Shown here in pieces: positions 10,929 to 23,400 of a stretch of DNA of 64,000 bases. The translations under genes and the position numbers were made by a program. Origin of the DNA: Centrapalus pauciflorus (taxonomy: Eukaryota > Streptophyta > Magnoliopsida > Asterales > Asteraceae); contig JAANYP010001163.1 of assembly GCA_020465985.1 (NCBI GenBank), positions 12,501-76,500 of the forward strand. Reading direction: 5' to 3'. Numbering within the stretch: the stretch's first letter is position 1; every line of letters starts with the position of its first letter. The notes under the pieces are model-generated. The model made no database searches and had not been told where the DNA came from. It saw only the letters and a list, made by a program, of their open reading frames with translations.

Positions 10929-12782
10929 TATAACATCCTCACTTTCCACACAAAGCCACGTCATTTACAATACACAAGTGACAATAACGCATATAATCTA
11001 CTTAACACATGTCAGAGGATGCTACAAATCACTGTTAATTATAAACTTTCATACAAATATCTTAAATGCATAATCGCACGTTCGATACAATTAACATCCC
11101 TAATTAACTAGCTAACTGAAAGACACATTGCATACATACATGATCTACTACTTTACAATATCGCAAAAGATGTTATCGGATACTAAGTTGTTCATTAAAC
11201 AAAATCAAAAGCAACGCTCTCCAGACAACCCCAGTCCCAATCCAGCGAACACGGCTACCGATCCCCTTTCTGATTCCCTGAACATGGTAGACTCGTATAC
11301 GTATGCTCAGAAGCTCGTGAGTACGCGAAGGTTAGACTATGCGAATTAAACACATAACACAAATACACATAGCACATACACGCATGTCAATCTTTATCAC
11401 TGGCAATAAACACATGTATCTCAGGTATGAACATAACATGAGATCCGAACCTCTGTGCGCACAATCATTATGGGGACACTTCATCGGCTAACGACCGCAC
11501 ACAGCAGAGGTTAGCTAAAACCATGTAGCTCAGGCGCGACCTGGCTACAGGCCCTACCCTGTATACACGCTCTTAAGACTCGTTAGGGATAGTCAGCCCG
11601 CACGATCACTCATCACGAATCCCCGTCCTTATGGAACTCTTCACGGAGGGCTCACCTCAGTATGTAAGGGAACTTATCACGGATACCCTGAAATGGATCT
11701 CATCACATGCACCACACATATCACATATGTAGGATTAGAATCATACCTGAGGCTCGCGTCCCTGTCTCATGCACATTACGCAATATACACAGTAGCTACA
11801 CATATAAGACTCATAAAACGATCCCGAGTTTGAAAAAGAACCCGGGTACTCACCTGGTCAATCCACTAATCCTGCAATCTCTAATTCAGCTCAGCTCACT
11901 GATGACTCGTCCCTGAAACCACATGGATCCCGAACTGTTAATCCCGATCCAACAGGTACATATATCAGACTCACAATTGAACCCATAAATGAATCAGACC
12001 CCAAAAACAACACCAAACGGACCCAATAGCCTAAAACAGACCCGACCTGAAACCTCTCCATCGCGGACCGCGCTCGAGCACCACCACGACTCGCGCCTGC
12101 CCCATCGCGGTCGCGCTCAGGCAATCACGGCCACGCTGACATTCACAATCGCACTCTCCAGATTTCGATCGCACTCGATTCGCACCGCCACCAGACGCAT
12201 TTCGGCCGCGCTCAGGTGAATCGCGACCTCGCTCTGGTGCGACGGTTGCTGCTCTGTCCTCGTCTTCCATGGCTGTCCAGGGGTACAACCATCCCTCCAA
12301 CTCGATTTTCAGCAAAATAAACCGTCAAACTACACATTAAAACCTTCATAGGCTCAGTAGCCATTTTCATGAATCTAACACATATATAACACGAAATCAA
12401 AAGCCAATACCAAAGATTTCTTACCTCTTGGGCTTCAAGAACACAATATAGAAGATGAAGGTCATATTCAGCAACCCAATTCCAATTCCAGCCCCTTATC
12501 TGATGATCTTACTGCTACAGCTAACATGCACACGACACACACTTTACTTTCTAAATTGGGAAAGAGGCAAATGTTCAAAAGAAGCCACTAATTATATTAT
12601 TTCCATTTTAGGCGGCATCCGATCCAATAACCCGAACCCGATATCACATTTTCACTATTATTATCCACTCAACCCATTTAATCTCGCGAACTCATAAATA
12701 TAATTAATTCACTAAAATAACAACTCGTATGCCACGTATAACTTCATCCCGACACGTATAATCCACTACTCCGGATATCACT
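10929..12782 (-). repeat. 5' LTR of the pol-less gypsy element (truncated)
   Basis: Direct repeat of 6636-8540. Starts TATAACATCC beside the primer site (canonical start probably mutated) and stops at GGATATCACT where TGATGTGG of the next LTR begins. Confidence 0.8.
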
Positions 12783-14250
12783 TGATGTGGTCGATTATAT
12801 ATATATATATATGACATATTTTTCCTCATTTAAGTGTGTTTTGATAGCTAAACTTTTGAATTTGATGTTGATTGAATTAATTTTGTTTTTGAAGTTTTCT
12901 AGTGGATACTTGTGAATAAAGGTAAGAAAAGAGGTGCAAAGTTCATATTTAGCATTAAAGATTTCCATGGTCATGTAAATGAGGAAGAAAAGGTCATGGT
13001 TTAAAGAACTCTCGCACGTCTGTGCCATGGATTAAATAATTTCATGGCCATGGATTTGAAAGAGAAAGCGCCTGTCTCTTGATCCCCTGGAAGGCAATCC
13101 ATGGCCATGGATTGCAAAATTTCCAGCGCACCCTAAATAGGATGGGGAGAAAAATAAAAACCGAAGTGGGTAAAGTTTGTAAAGGAAAGGGAAACCCTAG
13201 ATATTGAAGGGGAGATGGTGGCTAGGAAAAAGGGAGAGAGCGATGCAAAAAGAGGAAGACGATTCTAAGCATTCGGAGACGATTTTTGTGAAGAACAATT
13301 GAAGAATCTCACGATTTCAACTTCTCTATTCATCACTCTAATATTGGTTTGGATTCTCAATATTGTATCAATTCTTTTGTTAGTGTTTTGATTGAGATGA
13401 TGGTAACCCTAACCATGGGGTGATTTTCTTTTGCATTTACTTAGATGATTGAACCCTAGTTTAAATGATAATGTTATTGGATTGAATCATTCTTTTGATT
13501 GATTGGTTTATTTGGTTACATTTGTTTGGTAAAAACTTGGGATTTTTAAAAATGTTCAATAGATAGTCAATTCATTTTGTGACGAAAGCCTTTTGTTTTG
13601 AATATTTATTTCGACTAGTTGTCATAACAATTAATCGTTTCTTGAAACCGGAACTGGTAAAAAGAATTTTTTAGAACTTTCCAAGTTTATGACTTTACAA
13701 GTGAAGTTACATTGCGATGAATCATCTTGTGTAACTTGGATTAGTCTTAATCATATATCTTTGATAATCAAAGTGATTGTGTTTTAATTGCATGTTTTGA
13801 GGTGGATATAGTGAAGAACTTCACGTGTCTTTCCAATATTCATAAAGTTAAATAACCTGACCAGGATGTTTAATTGGCTTAAGAATCACGTGAGTTAAAT
13901 TCAATATCGGGCTTAAATGCTATCATCGAGACTAGGGGGATTGATTCTAAGTGAATGCATTCTTTTGACACTAAACCATCCACCACTTTTGTTTGTTCTG
14001 CTTCATAGTCTAAGTTAGTTCATTTGTTTCATTATAACAGTTATATAGAATCAACTACTTATTGTCCATGATTAATTAGAAACCAAAGACTTATTATCCT
14101 CATTCTGCATCGTTTCCTTGAGATAGATACTCGATACTTACATAAACTATTCTACTATACGATATGTTACACTTGCCTATTGTCTATTAGTTTTAGTTTG
14201 GATTAGTTCCATTTTTATTATAAAATATGTGTTTAGTAAAATAGACACCA
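12783..14250 (+). repeat. 5' LTR of the Athila-like element
   Basis: About 1.47 kb between the abrupt break of the preceding LTR and the primer site. It has no coding capacity and includes several CCATGGCCATGG-type palindromes at about 12,965-13,115, followed by CCTAAATAGG, a possible core promoter. Assigned as LTR from position only, since no partner copy is visible. Confidence 0.6.
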
Positions 14251-14256
14251 AGTTTT

Positions 14257-14271
14257 TGGCGCCGTTGCCGG
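14257..14271 (+). other. Primer binding site, tRNA-Asp type
   Basis: TGGCGCCGTTGCCGG is complementary to the 3' end of plant tRNA-Asp, the usual primer of Athila-type elements. Beyond these 15 bases the match weakens (AAAA in place of GGA). Confidence 0.85.
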
Positions 14272-14538
14272 AAAAGCGGTGATTTTGAGAACGATCTGAA
14301 GTTGCTAGATTAATTGACTCTTTTTATTTAGATTTTGTTTTAGGAAAGTTGATGTTTCATTTATAGATTTAAAAAAAAAAAAATTCATTTTATCTTATTT
14401 TCTTTTAGGCAAACAAATTATGTTTGGGGAATCTTTGATGTTGCATTGAATCCCTGGTTCATTTTCTTTTTGGTTTATCATAGTTTATTTTTTCCCCTTC
14501 TCTTCTACTTTGTTTTACTTTAAATTTTTTTGTGCAGA

Positions 14539-15730
14539 ATGTATAATGGATTTGAGATGTATGAATATGGCTATGATACAAGTTATCGTCAGCGGGAGAG
14601 CAATTATGAAGAACATGGTATGTTGTCTCATTGAGATCCTCATTTTGGCCCTTGTTTAGGTGCATACATGACTGAGACCTCTTATTCTTCCTATGACGAT
14701 TGTTGTGATTACTTGTTCAATCTACTCTCTTCGGAAAGCCATCATCAGCTCGAATATCAAACCCCACACCAATCTGACATTCAATATTACCAGAGTCAAG
14801 ATATTCAATATTCTTGTTACACTCCTTCCCAATATGAACCTGAGATAAGTATGAGCTTCACCGAACTAATGATGAATCATATTGCGAGTCAAGATGCAAG
14901 GCAAAGCCAAATCGATACGTGTCTTCGTGATCAACAATCTACAATTGAGAATCTTGAATGCCAAATGGTACGATTGGTTGAATCAATTGCGGAAGGACCA
15001 TTAACAAGTAGTTCAGGTATACGAGAGGAGGAGATACAAGTTGATGGGATTACTCACATATATACATATGATATTAGTTATTGAGTCGGTTTATGATGAG
15101 ACTCTTCAACTTGTACAACCGATCACCAATACATCAGAGACAACAACCGGCCAAGTACATCCCTCAAGCTCACAAGATACATCACAAGTCTCGTATTTGA
15201 CGATCAACAATGTGATGGAAAACGACTTCAATCCCAAAAAGGATTTAGAAGAGATTGCAAGACTTTTGGGAGTCAACGAGTCTACCCTTATTGACGATGA
15301 GGGAGTTGATTTTAATTTATTTGATGGAAACTCATATACTATTTTTAATACTATGAAATCCTCATCTAATTTTGAATGTACTAATCGCGTTAGATGGATG
15401 TTATGGATATGCAGGTAGGGTGTGTTGCAATAATTTGCTTGAATCAATAGAGTGAGGAGGATAGCTCGAAGCCACCCATGAAAGGAAAACAAAATAGGCG
15501 TACTCGAAAACGAAGGAAAAAAACCAAAAGGTCGTGATGTCATTAAAGACGGTAAATGTAATTCAACAAGATTAAAACATGAACATACACACATTATTGG
15601 AAGCATGAAGGGTAAGGAGTGCAAACTTAATTCGTCAAAGTCCATTTTTCGTAATTCATCCAAAGGTAACCCTTACATCGTTTTCGTTCCTTTGAAAATA
15701 GAAAAGAGTGGAATAAGGTCAAGCTAGAGA
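14539..15730 (+). pseudogene. Gag-like ORF of the Athila-like element, broken
   Basis: The likely start ATG at 14539 follows a splice-acceptor-like TTTTTTTGTGCAG. The product begins MYNGFEMYEYGYDTSYRQRE and is interrupted by an in-frame TGA at 14632-14634. It then continues in the same frame through MTETSYSSYDDCCDYLFNLL to about 15084. Homology-like content then shifts to another frame (ending at 15418) with KKDLEEIARLLGVNESTLID. Stops follow, and the remaining frame is Lys/Arg-rich. Tyr/Gln-rich N-termini with a short coiled-coil-like segment (IASQDARQSQIDTCLRDQQS) are typical of gag-like ORFs in Athila-related elements without pol. Recognised from family style, not from a catalytic motif. 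Confidence 0.6.
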
Positions 15731-15739
15731 CTTTATAAA

Positions 15740-16260
15740 CAAGCGCTTTCGGGAGGCAACCCATAGATTGAATAGTTATCAATTTATTATTATTATTATA
15801 TTTGTTTGGTTTGGTTTATTATTAGGTTTTTTGTAGTTAATTTTGTTTTGTTTTTCAATCTGTTGGAGAATAAAGAAAAAAAAAAAAAAGAAGGAATCCA
15901 TGGTCATGTTTATTTAGAATCCATGGCCAAATATTAGAAGAATTTAAACAATGAGTTTTATGGCCATGGAATTCTAAATCCACGGTCTCATCAAATATTG
16001 TAAAATTCCAGAAAGTTCCATGGCCATGTTTTCTTAAAAACATGGTCCCTTTTTTTAGCGGCCTTGGGTTAAATACATGGCCATGGATTTTAGAATCGTC
16101 TTCGTTTTGTTTCTAAGCACCGGCTCTTAGCCCTTCTTCCCCTTCTCATCTCCTTCGCTTCCTTTCCCCTTCCCCTTCCCATCTCTCACTCACACCTTGG
16201 TACCATTCCCATTCTCCACTTGATTTTCACCATTGTTTTCTCTCAATCAGGTAAGATTCC
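15740..16260 (+). promoter_or_regulatory. Post-gag region with CATGG palindromes and a spliced-leader-like end
   Basis: After GGGAGGCAACCC comes AT-rich text with at least six CCATGGCCA-like palindromes between 15,895 and 16,090. A TTAAATACATGG element precedes a C/T-rich leader (16,120-16,215) and CAATCAG|GTAAGATTCC, a good plant donor-site context. This resembles an internal promoter plus first untranslated exon for a downstream extra ORF, but that is inference. Confidence 0.45.
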
Positions 16261-17370
16261 CTTGTTCTTTAATCTTTGTATTATGAGTTTTTTTAGGGCT
16301 GTGCAATCGATGGTGATGTTTTGCATATGGTTTCTTGCAATCCAAATTGGATTTCACCAGTACAATTGATACCCTTGATTGAATTGTTGCTTAGTTCGAT
16401 TTCGTGGAGGTTTGGTTTCACTATTGGGGCTTATTTGAGTTTTATTTTTTGTGAATTCGACAATGCGATTGCCTCTATGGATGATTATCTGCTTTTAATA
16501 TGTGTTATTACTAGTAGTGTCAGTACCCATTGATTCTTAAGGTTGATTAGTTTGATTTTAGGGGTTCCTCATTAATGTTTATGTGCTTAATTGATTACTT
16601 TGGTCGATTCATATCGCTGGTGACTGTGTATTGTTCTTGCTTGCATGGAGTATATACATGGTTTTGATGTTGGTTAGTTGAGAATCAATTGGCTATCTTC
16701 TAATCCTTTTAAGAGTCCACATCATTTCCAGAACATGTGTTTAGGTTGTTTATGGATTCTAGACTTGGAGCTGTTGAATTAGTTATGGTTTTGAGATACT
16801 CTGGTTGATTTGGTAACATGCTTCATTATGTAAACCGAGGACATTTTCAATTAAAATGTATTTTCCTTAGAATTTATATAATGTATCTCACTTTTGGAAA
16901 TTACCCTTTTAGCTCAAAGTTACGAAACTTAAAACACGTGGGTCTTTTGAACATCTTTTCCCTCTATGCATGTTTTTGACAAAATTTTCTTTTTAAATAC
17001 CATGCTTAAGTCCATATTTTTCTAACTCAAGTTATCTAGCTGGTCCATGTAGCGAGATTTAGGTCAATCATCCCAAACCAGATGGTTTTAGGGGATTAGG
17101 CATGAGTGGTACCCCAAGGACTTAATTTCCCGAACCATCTATAATTGACTTGCTTTTTAGGCTAACAATCATGATTAAGCTCTCCCCATTATTGCATGAG
17201 TTTTCCAAAATCTTTTGACACATTACTTATATTTAAGCCCTAATATACTTAATCTACTTGAATTTGCTTTACATAACAAAAATGTTAACTATTATTACGA
17301 CTCTTTTCTTAATTATAGAATATCCTATCAAACACTAGCCAATTCCCTTGTACATGTATTTTCTATTTAT
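16261..17370 (+). other. Non-coding, intron-like stretch
   Basis: T-rich sequence without a convincing ORF beyond about 70 codons. It may be the leader intron and 3' remainder of the Athila-like element. It ends where the convergent minus-strand coding sequence begins. Confidence 0.4.
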
Positions 17371-17559
17371 TATCATGTTCCACGGCCTGATCGGCAAACA
17401 AGACTCAGACTGGGGAAGATAAGACAGACTATATAAACATTACAATTAAATAAGGACTCGGCTAACACTAAAGCAAACAAAACTAACGATAAAGAAATTA
17501 AATGGCAGTACGAAAATAAAATAAAAGTACAGAAAATAAAGAACAAGAATAACAAGCAA

Positions 17560-18135
17560 AGATGGTACCCGATAATCAAAATGGAGGAGGAGGAGGGCCG
17601 AAGACGCTGCTGTAAAAATCTCCGAACTGACCTTGATCTGCGGGATCTTGTGGTGGAGGTGGGAATAGGTGGATAGGGATCTGGTCTGGCAAATCCTGCC
17701 TGCCATGCGCCGGATAGCGCTAATAAGTATCTTACGACAGGGTCATAGGGCTGATAGTTGGGCATGGTATAATCCGAGTATGACTGATATGGCAAACCGG
17801 CTACGGAGTCCTCGTGATGTCGGACTCCCTCCTAGTATGCCCAGTTCTGGTGCTTGTAATAGGCATTTTGATATGTCAGTGCCCTCTGTCCATCCTGGAT
17901 CCTATTTACTTGCTCGTGTAATAATCGACCCTATCGTAAACATGGGTCATCCTCCCATTCATCTCGTATAGCCTCTAGGTCACGTCCTCTCGGAACTCAC
18001 CTTGACCCACCACTAAATCATCTAACCGCCTCATAACGCGGCTAAAATCAACATCATCATTGCCTCGACTATGCGAGGTAGACGCCCCTCTGTTCGGCTC
18101 TTCGTGTCGAACCTCCGCTTCATTAGCGACCTTCT

Positions 18136-18175
<40 letters not shown>

Positions 18176-18976
18176 CGTCCTCGGTATAGCTCTCAATATA
18201 CGACTGGTTTGTCTCTTTGTCGTATATCTCAAAACCCTCATCGACTTCCCTAAAAGTGAAGGTAGGGAACATGGCGGCCGTAATGTACGTCGCCGAAACT
18301 ACAGATGTGAGGGACTCGGGCGAAAGTGCATCCATCCTCGCGAGAAATTTAGAGATCAACCATCCGTGGGAGATGATCGTCCTCTCTCGAGTATCGTACA
18401 TTGCCCATATATCGTTCGTGACTGTCCATGCGAAGGACAGTCTGGGCTTCGCCTTAAGAAGGGCGTGCAAAACCGTAATATCCCTATGCCTGACCTTAGA
18501 CAGGTCACTATCACGAGGAATTATGTTATTCACAATGATCTTGTGAAGCACCTTACACCTCCGAGTCAATGCCCTTCGGCTATAAGAAGTGGAAGACTCT
18601 GCTTCCACGAAGGATGGAAAATTTTTTTTACTCACTTGCTTCATCCACTCTCCGAACCAAGTCATGTCGGTAAAGGCCAACTGGGCCTCAGATCTGTACT
18701 CATACCCACGTTGGGTAGACCCTTCATTTCCTACCCCTGTATCTACATTAAATATTTCGCGAAGGATTCGTGCAGCAATGGCCACGTCCCTACCGTGGAC
18801 AGTGCCTATAAGCCTCAAGTCGATATTCGAACCCCCCGTCTCCCTTCGTAGGGTAGACATCCATTCTACTACATCGGCCTGATGAATCACGGGGCCGCCC
18901 AAATCGAACACACCCTCCCATCCCAGAAAGTCAAAGAGGTATGAAATCCCATAATCCTCAAAGTCATCCCTCCTAA
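17560..18976 (-). pseudogene. Extra (env-position) retroelement ORF, copy B, main part
   Basis: The minus-strand frame from 18976 encodes FEDYGISYLFDFLGWEGVF, GSNIDLRLIGTVHGRDVAIA, RRCKVLHKIIVNNIIPRDSD and WLISKFLARMDALSPESLTS, then a Glu/Arg run coded by a (CT)n microsatellite (18137-18171). At that repeat the frame shifts, and the following frame (to 17975) has DFSRVMRRLDDLVVGQGEF. A Pro/Tyr-rich tail follows with stops. The style matches the 'putative plant transposon protein' group found after pol in plant LTR elements; its role is unknown and I see no catalytic motif, signal peptide or membrane segment. A SIRE element inserted at 18,977 splits it; the N-terminal part continues at 32,540-32,664. 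Confidence 0.6.
18137..18171. repeat. (CT)n microsatellite in copy B of the extra ORF
   Basis: About 17 CT units that code for an Arg/Glu repeat on the minus strand. The reading frame changes across it, consistent with slippage. Confidence 0.95.
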
Positions 18977-18981
18977 CTCTC
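18977..18981. other. Target-site duplication, left copy (CTCTC)
   Basis: CTCTC immediately precedes the left LTR and recurs at 32535-32539 immediately after the right LTR, marking one 5-bp retrotransposon insertion event. Confidence 0.93.
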
Positions 18982-20102
18982 TGTAGGTCCCGAGAGGTTC
19001 CCAAAGTATATAGCTTTAAGTTGTAGAGGGGGGGTGAATACAGCAATTTAAAATCTACGCACTATTTTCTCAATGTTTGTATGTATTATCAACAATTTGT
19101 TAATTACAAACAAGCTTGAATGCGGAATAGTTCAAGCTGAGATGACAGATACAACAGTATGTTCACTAGTCTAAGACAGACTCAAACTAGTATACAATGA
19201 ATACACTCACTAAGAAGCACTCACTGTGTTTACAAGACTCAGATGAACAGCTTATGTAGAACAGCTTAGACACAAAGAAACTGTATTACACAATCAGACT
19301 TGCATGCATGAAAAACACACTTGCACGTTCACTCTTGGTTTCAGCACTTAGCTTTCTTCAAATCTTTCTGTCCTTAGAAGCTTCCTTTTATACTCACTCA
19401 GAGGATCTAGGAGAAACATCTTCATTGGACGGAATGAAAAGGAGAAGTCTTGTTGAAAAGACAACATAACCTTTTCTGCACTTTTCTGAAAAGCGGACTT
19501 GTCTTCACATGTGTAGAACTTTTGTCTTTTTACTTTGTCTACTGTTGCATTGCCTTTAACTAATTTAGGAATGTCAACTTTGCGTCTTTCTTCCTTGTAA
19601 AGGCCTATTTTGATATAAGAAAAAGGTCTGTCACCCTTTTTCAAATACCCTTTTGTCTTCATGTTACAGAACAGCATGGGCAGGCTGAGCAGTTCTGTTT
19701 TCCACTTTGTCTTCGACTTTGTAAACTGATCTTGCAGTCAAAAACAATACATGATGACTTGGAAACATATTCCATAAAGTGTTTAGCCTGTTCACAAAGA
19801 ACAGGTTCTGTTCACAAAGAACAGAACACTTGAAAAGTGCCCAAGCTGCTCACCAGTGTAGAGCACCGTAGACAGTTTATGTCCAGCCTGTTCAGCAGAC
19901 AGAGCAGCTTGGACAAACTGTCTTTGTTGCAACACATGCAACATATAGAACAGCTTTAGACTGATATTGCAAATCATTTTCAGGTTTCAATAAGGCATAT
20001 AACAGGCCTTAAATTCAACCTTCAAATGCATCAACAGTTTTGATTGTAAATCTCCCCCTCAGATGTAGAACAGGTTTGACTGAGGCCTTTTTGTGCTTAA
20101 CA
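18982..20102 (-). repeat. 3' LTR of the SIRE element
   Basis: 1121 bp, starting TGTAGGTCCCGAGAGG and ending GTGCTTAACA on the plus strand. It contains clustered AGCTGTTC/GAACAGCTT-type motifs. Small open frames here occur in both LTRs and are not taken as genes. Confidence 0.93.
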
Positions 20103-20111
20103 ATCTCCCCC
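20103..20111 (-). other. Polypurine tract of the SIRE element
   Basis: ATCTCCCCC on the plus strand, GGGGGAGAT on the element strand, directly next to the LTR. It is the plus-strand primer for reverse transcription. Confidence 0.85.
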
Positions 20112-20443
20112 TATTTGCAATAACCAGTCTAAGCTGGTCTTATCAAAAATCACTATATATTTTTATAGTACATTTGCTGAAATAAAATTACAACATTAAC
20201 ATAAAGTAAAAGATCAGTTTATATATACACTGAATTTTGATTACATTAGAACAACACATGTTCTTACAAAAGTACAACTGATGTACTGATGTATATTACA
20301 ACTAATGTAAAGGAAATTACAACAAATGTAAATAAAGTACAACTGATGTACATTGGACTGTTTTAGTTGGGAGCAAATAATGGTAAGCCTGTCCAACTGA
20401 TGGACAACTTCCATTCTTCACCTGCCCAGATGGCAGATGGACT

Positions 20444-23400
20444 TCACTGGACTGCAGATGGCATTCCTTGTTTGAATCTTCTTTCAAGTTCTTCCCTCGT
20501 TTCTTCCATTTCTTCAATTTCAACTCTGAGAAACATGAAGTTAGAATCTTGAAGTTCACCTCTGTTGTAAAATCCTCTCAGCTCATCCCAGATGGCTGCT
20601 CTCCATAAGCTGGACTGTCTGAAGGAGGAGGCAATTCTGAAGGCTGCAAGCTGCTTAAGACCAACTTTATGTAGGTCTGAAGCTCTTTGAAAACATATCT
20701 TTTTAGACAGGGGATCTACAAAAAATGCCCCTAACTCAGGCTCTTCAATTACTTTGCCATCTTCAAAATCTACTCCTTCAGGCAGACTGTGGTCAACTCC
20801 TTTAATTTCCACAGCATAATCTCCTTGTTCAATCATTATAAGGAGTTATTCCAGCTCTGTGTCCTTCTTAGTTCTCCTGGCCTTTATTTTAGGATGTGTC
20901 ACAAAGACACATTCACTAACTTCCTTAGAAATCAGGCCAAGATCCTTTACTCTTTCCATCAACTTCTTGACATATGCCCTGATTTGTTTAGCAGTTTCAG
21001 ACTTTGATTCACTCAGGGCAACTGCCAGCTCAATCCACTCCCTGTATCCCATCTGTGCTACATCAGTGTGGTCATAAGTTTCCAATTCTGGGCCTGTTGC
21101 ACCCATCCTTGTTATTTTAAGCTTCCACTGACTGCCTTTCCTTGATACAGGGACAGCTTTGACAATTACTTCCTTGGCTAGCCTTCTTTCAGCAACATCA
21201 TGAAACTTTTTCTTAGCCAAGTTGTCAAAATGGAATTGAGCTCTTGCATGGGTTACTGTTGATTTGGTCACAGAGACCTGAGTACCTTTCTCTACTTCCT
21301 TCTCTTTCTCTCCTGTTGATTGTCTAGCAGCTTCCATTATTTTCTTTTGCACCTCAAAGGTAGACATTTTAATTTTCTTTGCTTCTTGGAGTGCAAAGGA
21401 TTTAGCAGCTTTAGCAGATTGTCTAGCAGCTTCCATTATTTTCTTTTGCACCTCAATTCCTCCAGGGCTTGAAGCTGTTCTTCTCTAAACTCAAAGTACT
21501 TGTGCATAGGAAGACCCATCTCTTTAGGGCTTGAAGCTGTTCTTCTCAATTCCTCCAGGGCTTGAAGCTGTTCCTCTTCTTCTTCTTCTTCTTCTGATAG
21601 AATTAAGTGCCTCCTTTTACTGCTAGGCCTGTCCTCAGGAATGACTTCCTCCCCCTTAGACTGAGCAGGGTTTGGAGAGACAGCCTGAGTAGGCATAGCA
21701 GCTTGAGAGGCACCTTCAGTTGTACCTGTTTCAAAGACATCTGCTGGCTGACCAGTGTGAGTTGCAGACACTGGTATCTCCTTAGGAGAAGAAGTTTTCT
21801 CCCCCTTAGACTTAGTCTTCGAGGCAGATGACTTCTCCCCCTTTGAAGGAGATGAAGCAGCGACTTCAACACCTGGTCTGCCTGAAGACACAAAGTCAGC
21901 AGGCTTGCCAGCAGGTTTAGTAGAAGGTTTAGGACCAACAAGGCTAGTCACTAAGTAAGCCAAGTTATCCTTCACCTCAGCAAGCTGGGAAAGACAGGTC
22001 TGAAGAGAAGTGGAGTGGGAATCAGCAAAGGATGTGAGCTTAACAATGTGTTCTCTGTCAGACGCTGTGAACAGCAGAGATTGTAGCTGTGCAAGATGAA
22101 GTTCTAGAGAATCTCGCACATCAGCAAGATCTGATGACACAGAGTTAGAAAGGGAGCCAATTATAGCTTGTAAGCCAGCCAGAGTGGCTGGAAGGGTAGA
22201 GTTGCAAGAAGTAAGAAGTGATGACAGCTGTTGGGAAATAGCTGTCATTGAGGACACAGAGTCCTGCTGAATGGAAAGAATAGAGGAGAGGGAGGTGGAC
22301 ACAGTTTGCAGCTGAGCAGTGAGTGCTAACAGCTGTGGAGAGTGATCAGGCTGTGGAGTGGTAGGTAAAGAGGCCTTGAACGAATCAAAGAACCCCTGAA
22401 GCTGTGCAGACACAGAGTCTGATATGATGGAGGGTAGAGAATGCATGGTGTTTTCCAAAGAACCAACTTTGTTGGTCAGTAAAGAAAGCTGATCCTTCAA
22501 AGGCAGGTCTTTGGGAGATGGGGGTGTATGGGTAGATTGTTTTGAGTGGGTAGATGGAGAAGATGATGATGAGGCTGGTGTTTGAGGATGGGATGGAGAG
22601 GGAAGAGAAACTTTTGAAAGAAGCTCCATAGCCTGGGCAAAAGTTAGATGGCCCAGCTTGGAGGGGTCAAGGGGTCTTTCAGCAGCGGCTGTAGCTGCAT
22701 CACCAGGAGAAGGGGTTGGAGTTGGGGGCCTTTCAGATGCTGCTTGTGCTGCAACATCCTCATGAAGACCAGGGGTGGTTCCCTCTGCAGTGCCTTGGTT
22801 TAAAAGCACCTCATCATTGGGAGATGGAATATGCATTTCAACATCAGCAGTGGTGAAACCTGCTGATGGAATTTGCATGGAGGGAGCAGCCTCACCAGAG
22901 GGATGGTATGATCCCTGAGGTTCATCAGCTTGGGTTGATGGTCCCTCAGCAGCGGTTTGGTGTAGAACAACTGTATCATGGGGAGCAGAAGTTTGAGGCT
23001 GAGCTGCTGATTGGTCTATACCAGCAGCGTGGGCACCTCGTGCAGACTCAGGGTGTGAGGAGATATGAGTGGGGGACAGTGTGGACACAGTATGGAGTGG
23101 AGAGGAATCCTGTCTTTCAATATCCTCAGTCTGTTGGGAGGCTGGGATAGTTGATGTGGGTATCTCCTTTTGTACAACTGGTTCCTGTTGGGAGGAACCA
23201 GAGGGTCTAGACTGACTTGGGGTTGACTCAGATTGGAGTGAAACAGGCTCCAAATGAGCTGAACCTGCTCCCAAAATAGGAGAGGCAGCAGGGGTTGCTT
23301 CTTTTAGAACTGAACCCTGTTGAGAGGGAACAGAGGAGGTGGTTCTTTGGGCTGGTTTCTTTTTGGAGAGAGATTTGAGTTGGTAGTGAATGGATGAAGT

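Larger units (their letters stand above)
6636..12782 (-). mobile_element. Pol-less Ty3/gypsy element with two long LTRs
   Basis: Direct repeats at 6636-8540 and 10929-12782 (about 1.9 kb) flank a 2.4-kb interior. The interior contains a tRNA-Met-type primer site next to the right LTR (inverse of TGGTATCAGAGC, 10913-10924), a gag remnant and a purine-rich tract next to the left LTR. The order shows minus-strand orientation. Protease beyond its linker, reverse transcriptase, RNase H and integrase are all missing, so the element is non-autonomous. Both outer ends are damaged: the left LTR loses about 20 bp at the TA tract, and the right LTR stops about 60 bp short where the next LTR begins. Gag features point to a Tekay/Del-like chromovirus lineage, but with pol missing this is an inference. 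Confidence 0.8.
12783..17370 (+). mobile_element. Athila-like non-autonomous gypsy element, 3' end not found
   Basis: An LTR starting TGATGTGG abuts a broken LTR of the previous element. It is followed by a tRNA-Asp primer site (14257-14271), a gag-like ORF in several frames, a GGGAGGCAACCC block (15754-15765) typical of the region after coding sequences in Athila-type elements, and a spliced-leader-like stretch ending CAATCAG then GTAAGATTCC (about 16243-16260). No pol is present and no second copy of the LTR could be found. The right border with the convergent minus-strand sequence is approximate. Confidence 0.65.

Noticed and set aside
18060..18882. Plus-strand ORF of 263 codons opposite copy B of the extra ORF
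   Set aside because: Antisense shadow of the minus-strand frame. The long Ser/Leu run comes from the (CT)n repeat.
19348..19977. Small ORFs in the SIRE 3' LTR, repeated at 31,780-32,409
   Set aside because: They lie within LTRs and are repeated only because the LTR is; no family match is recognised.
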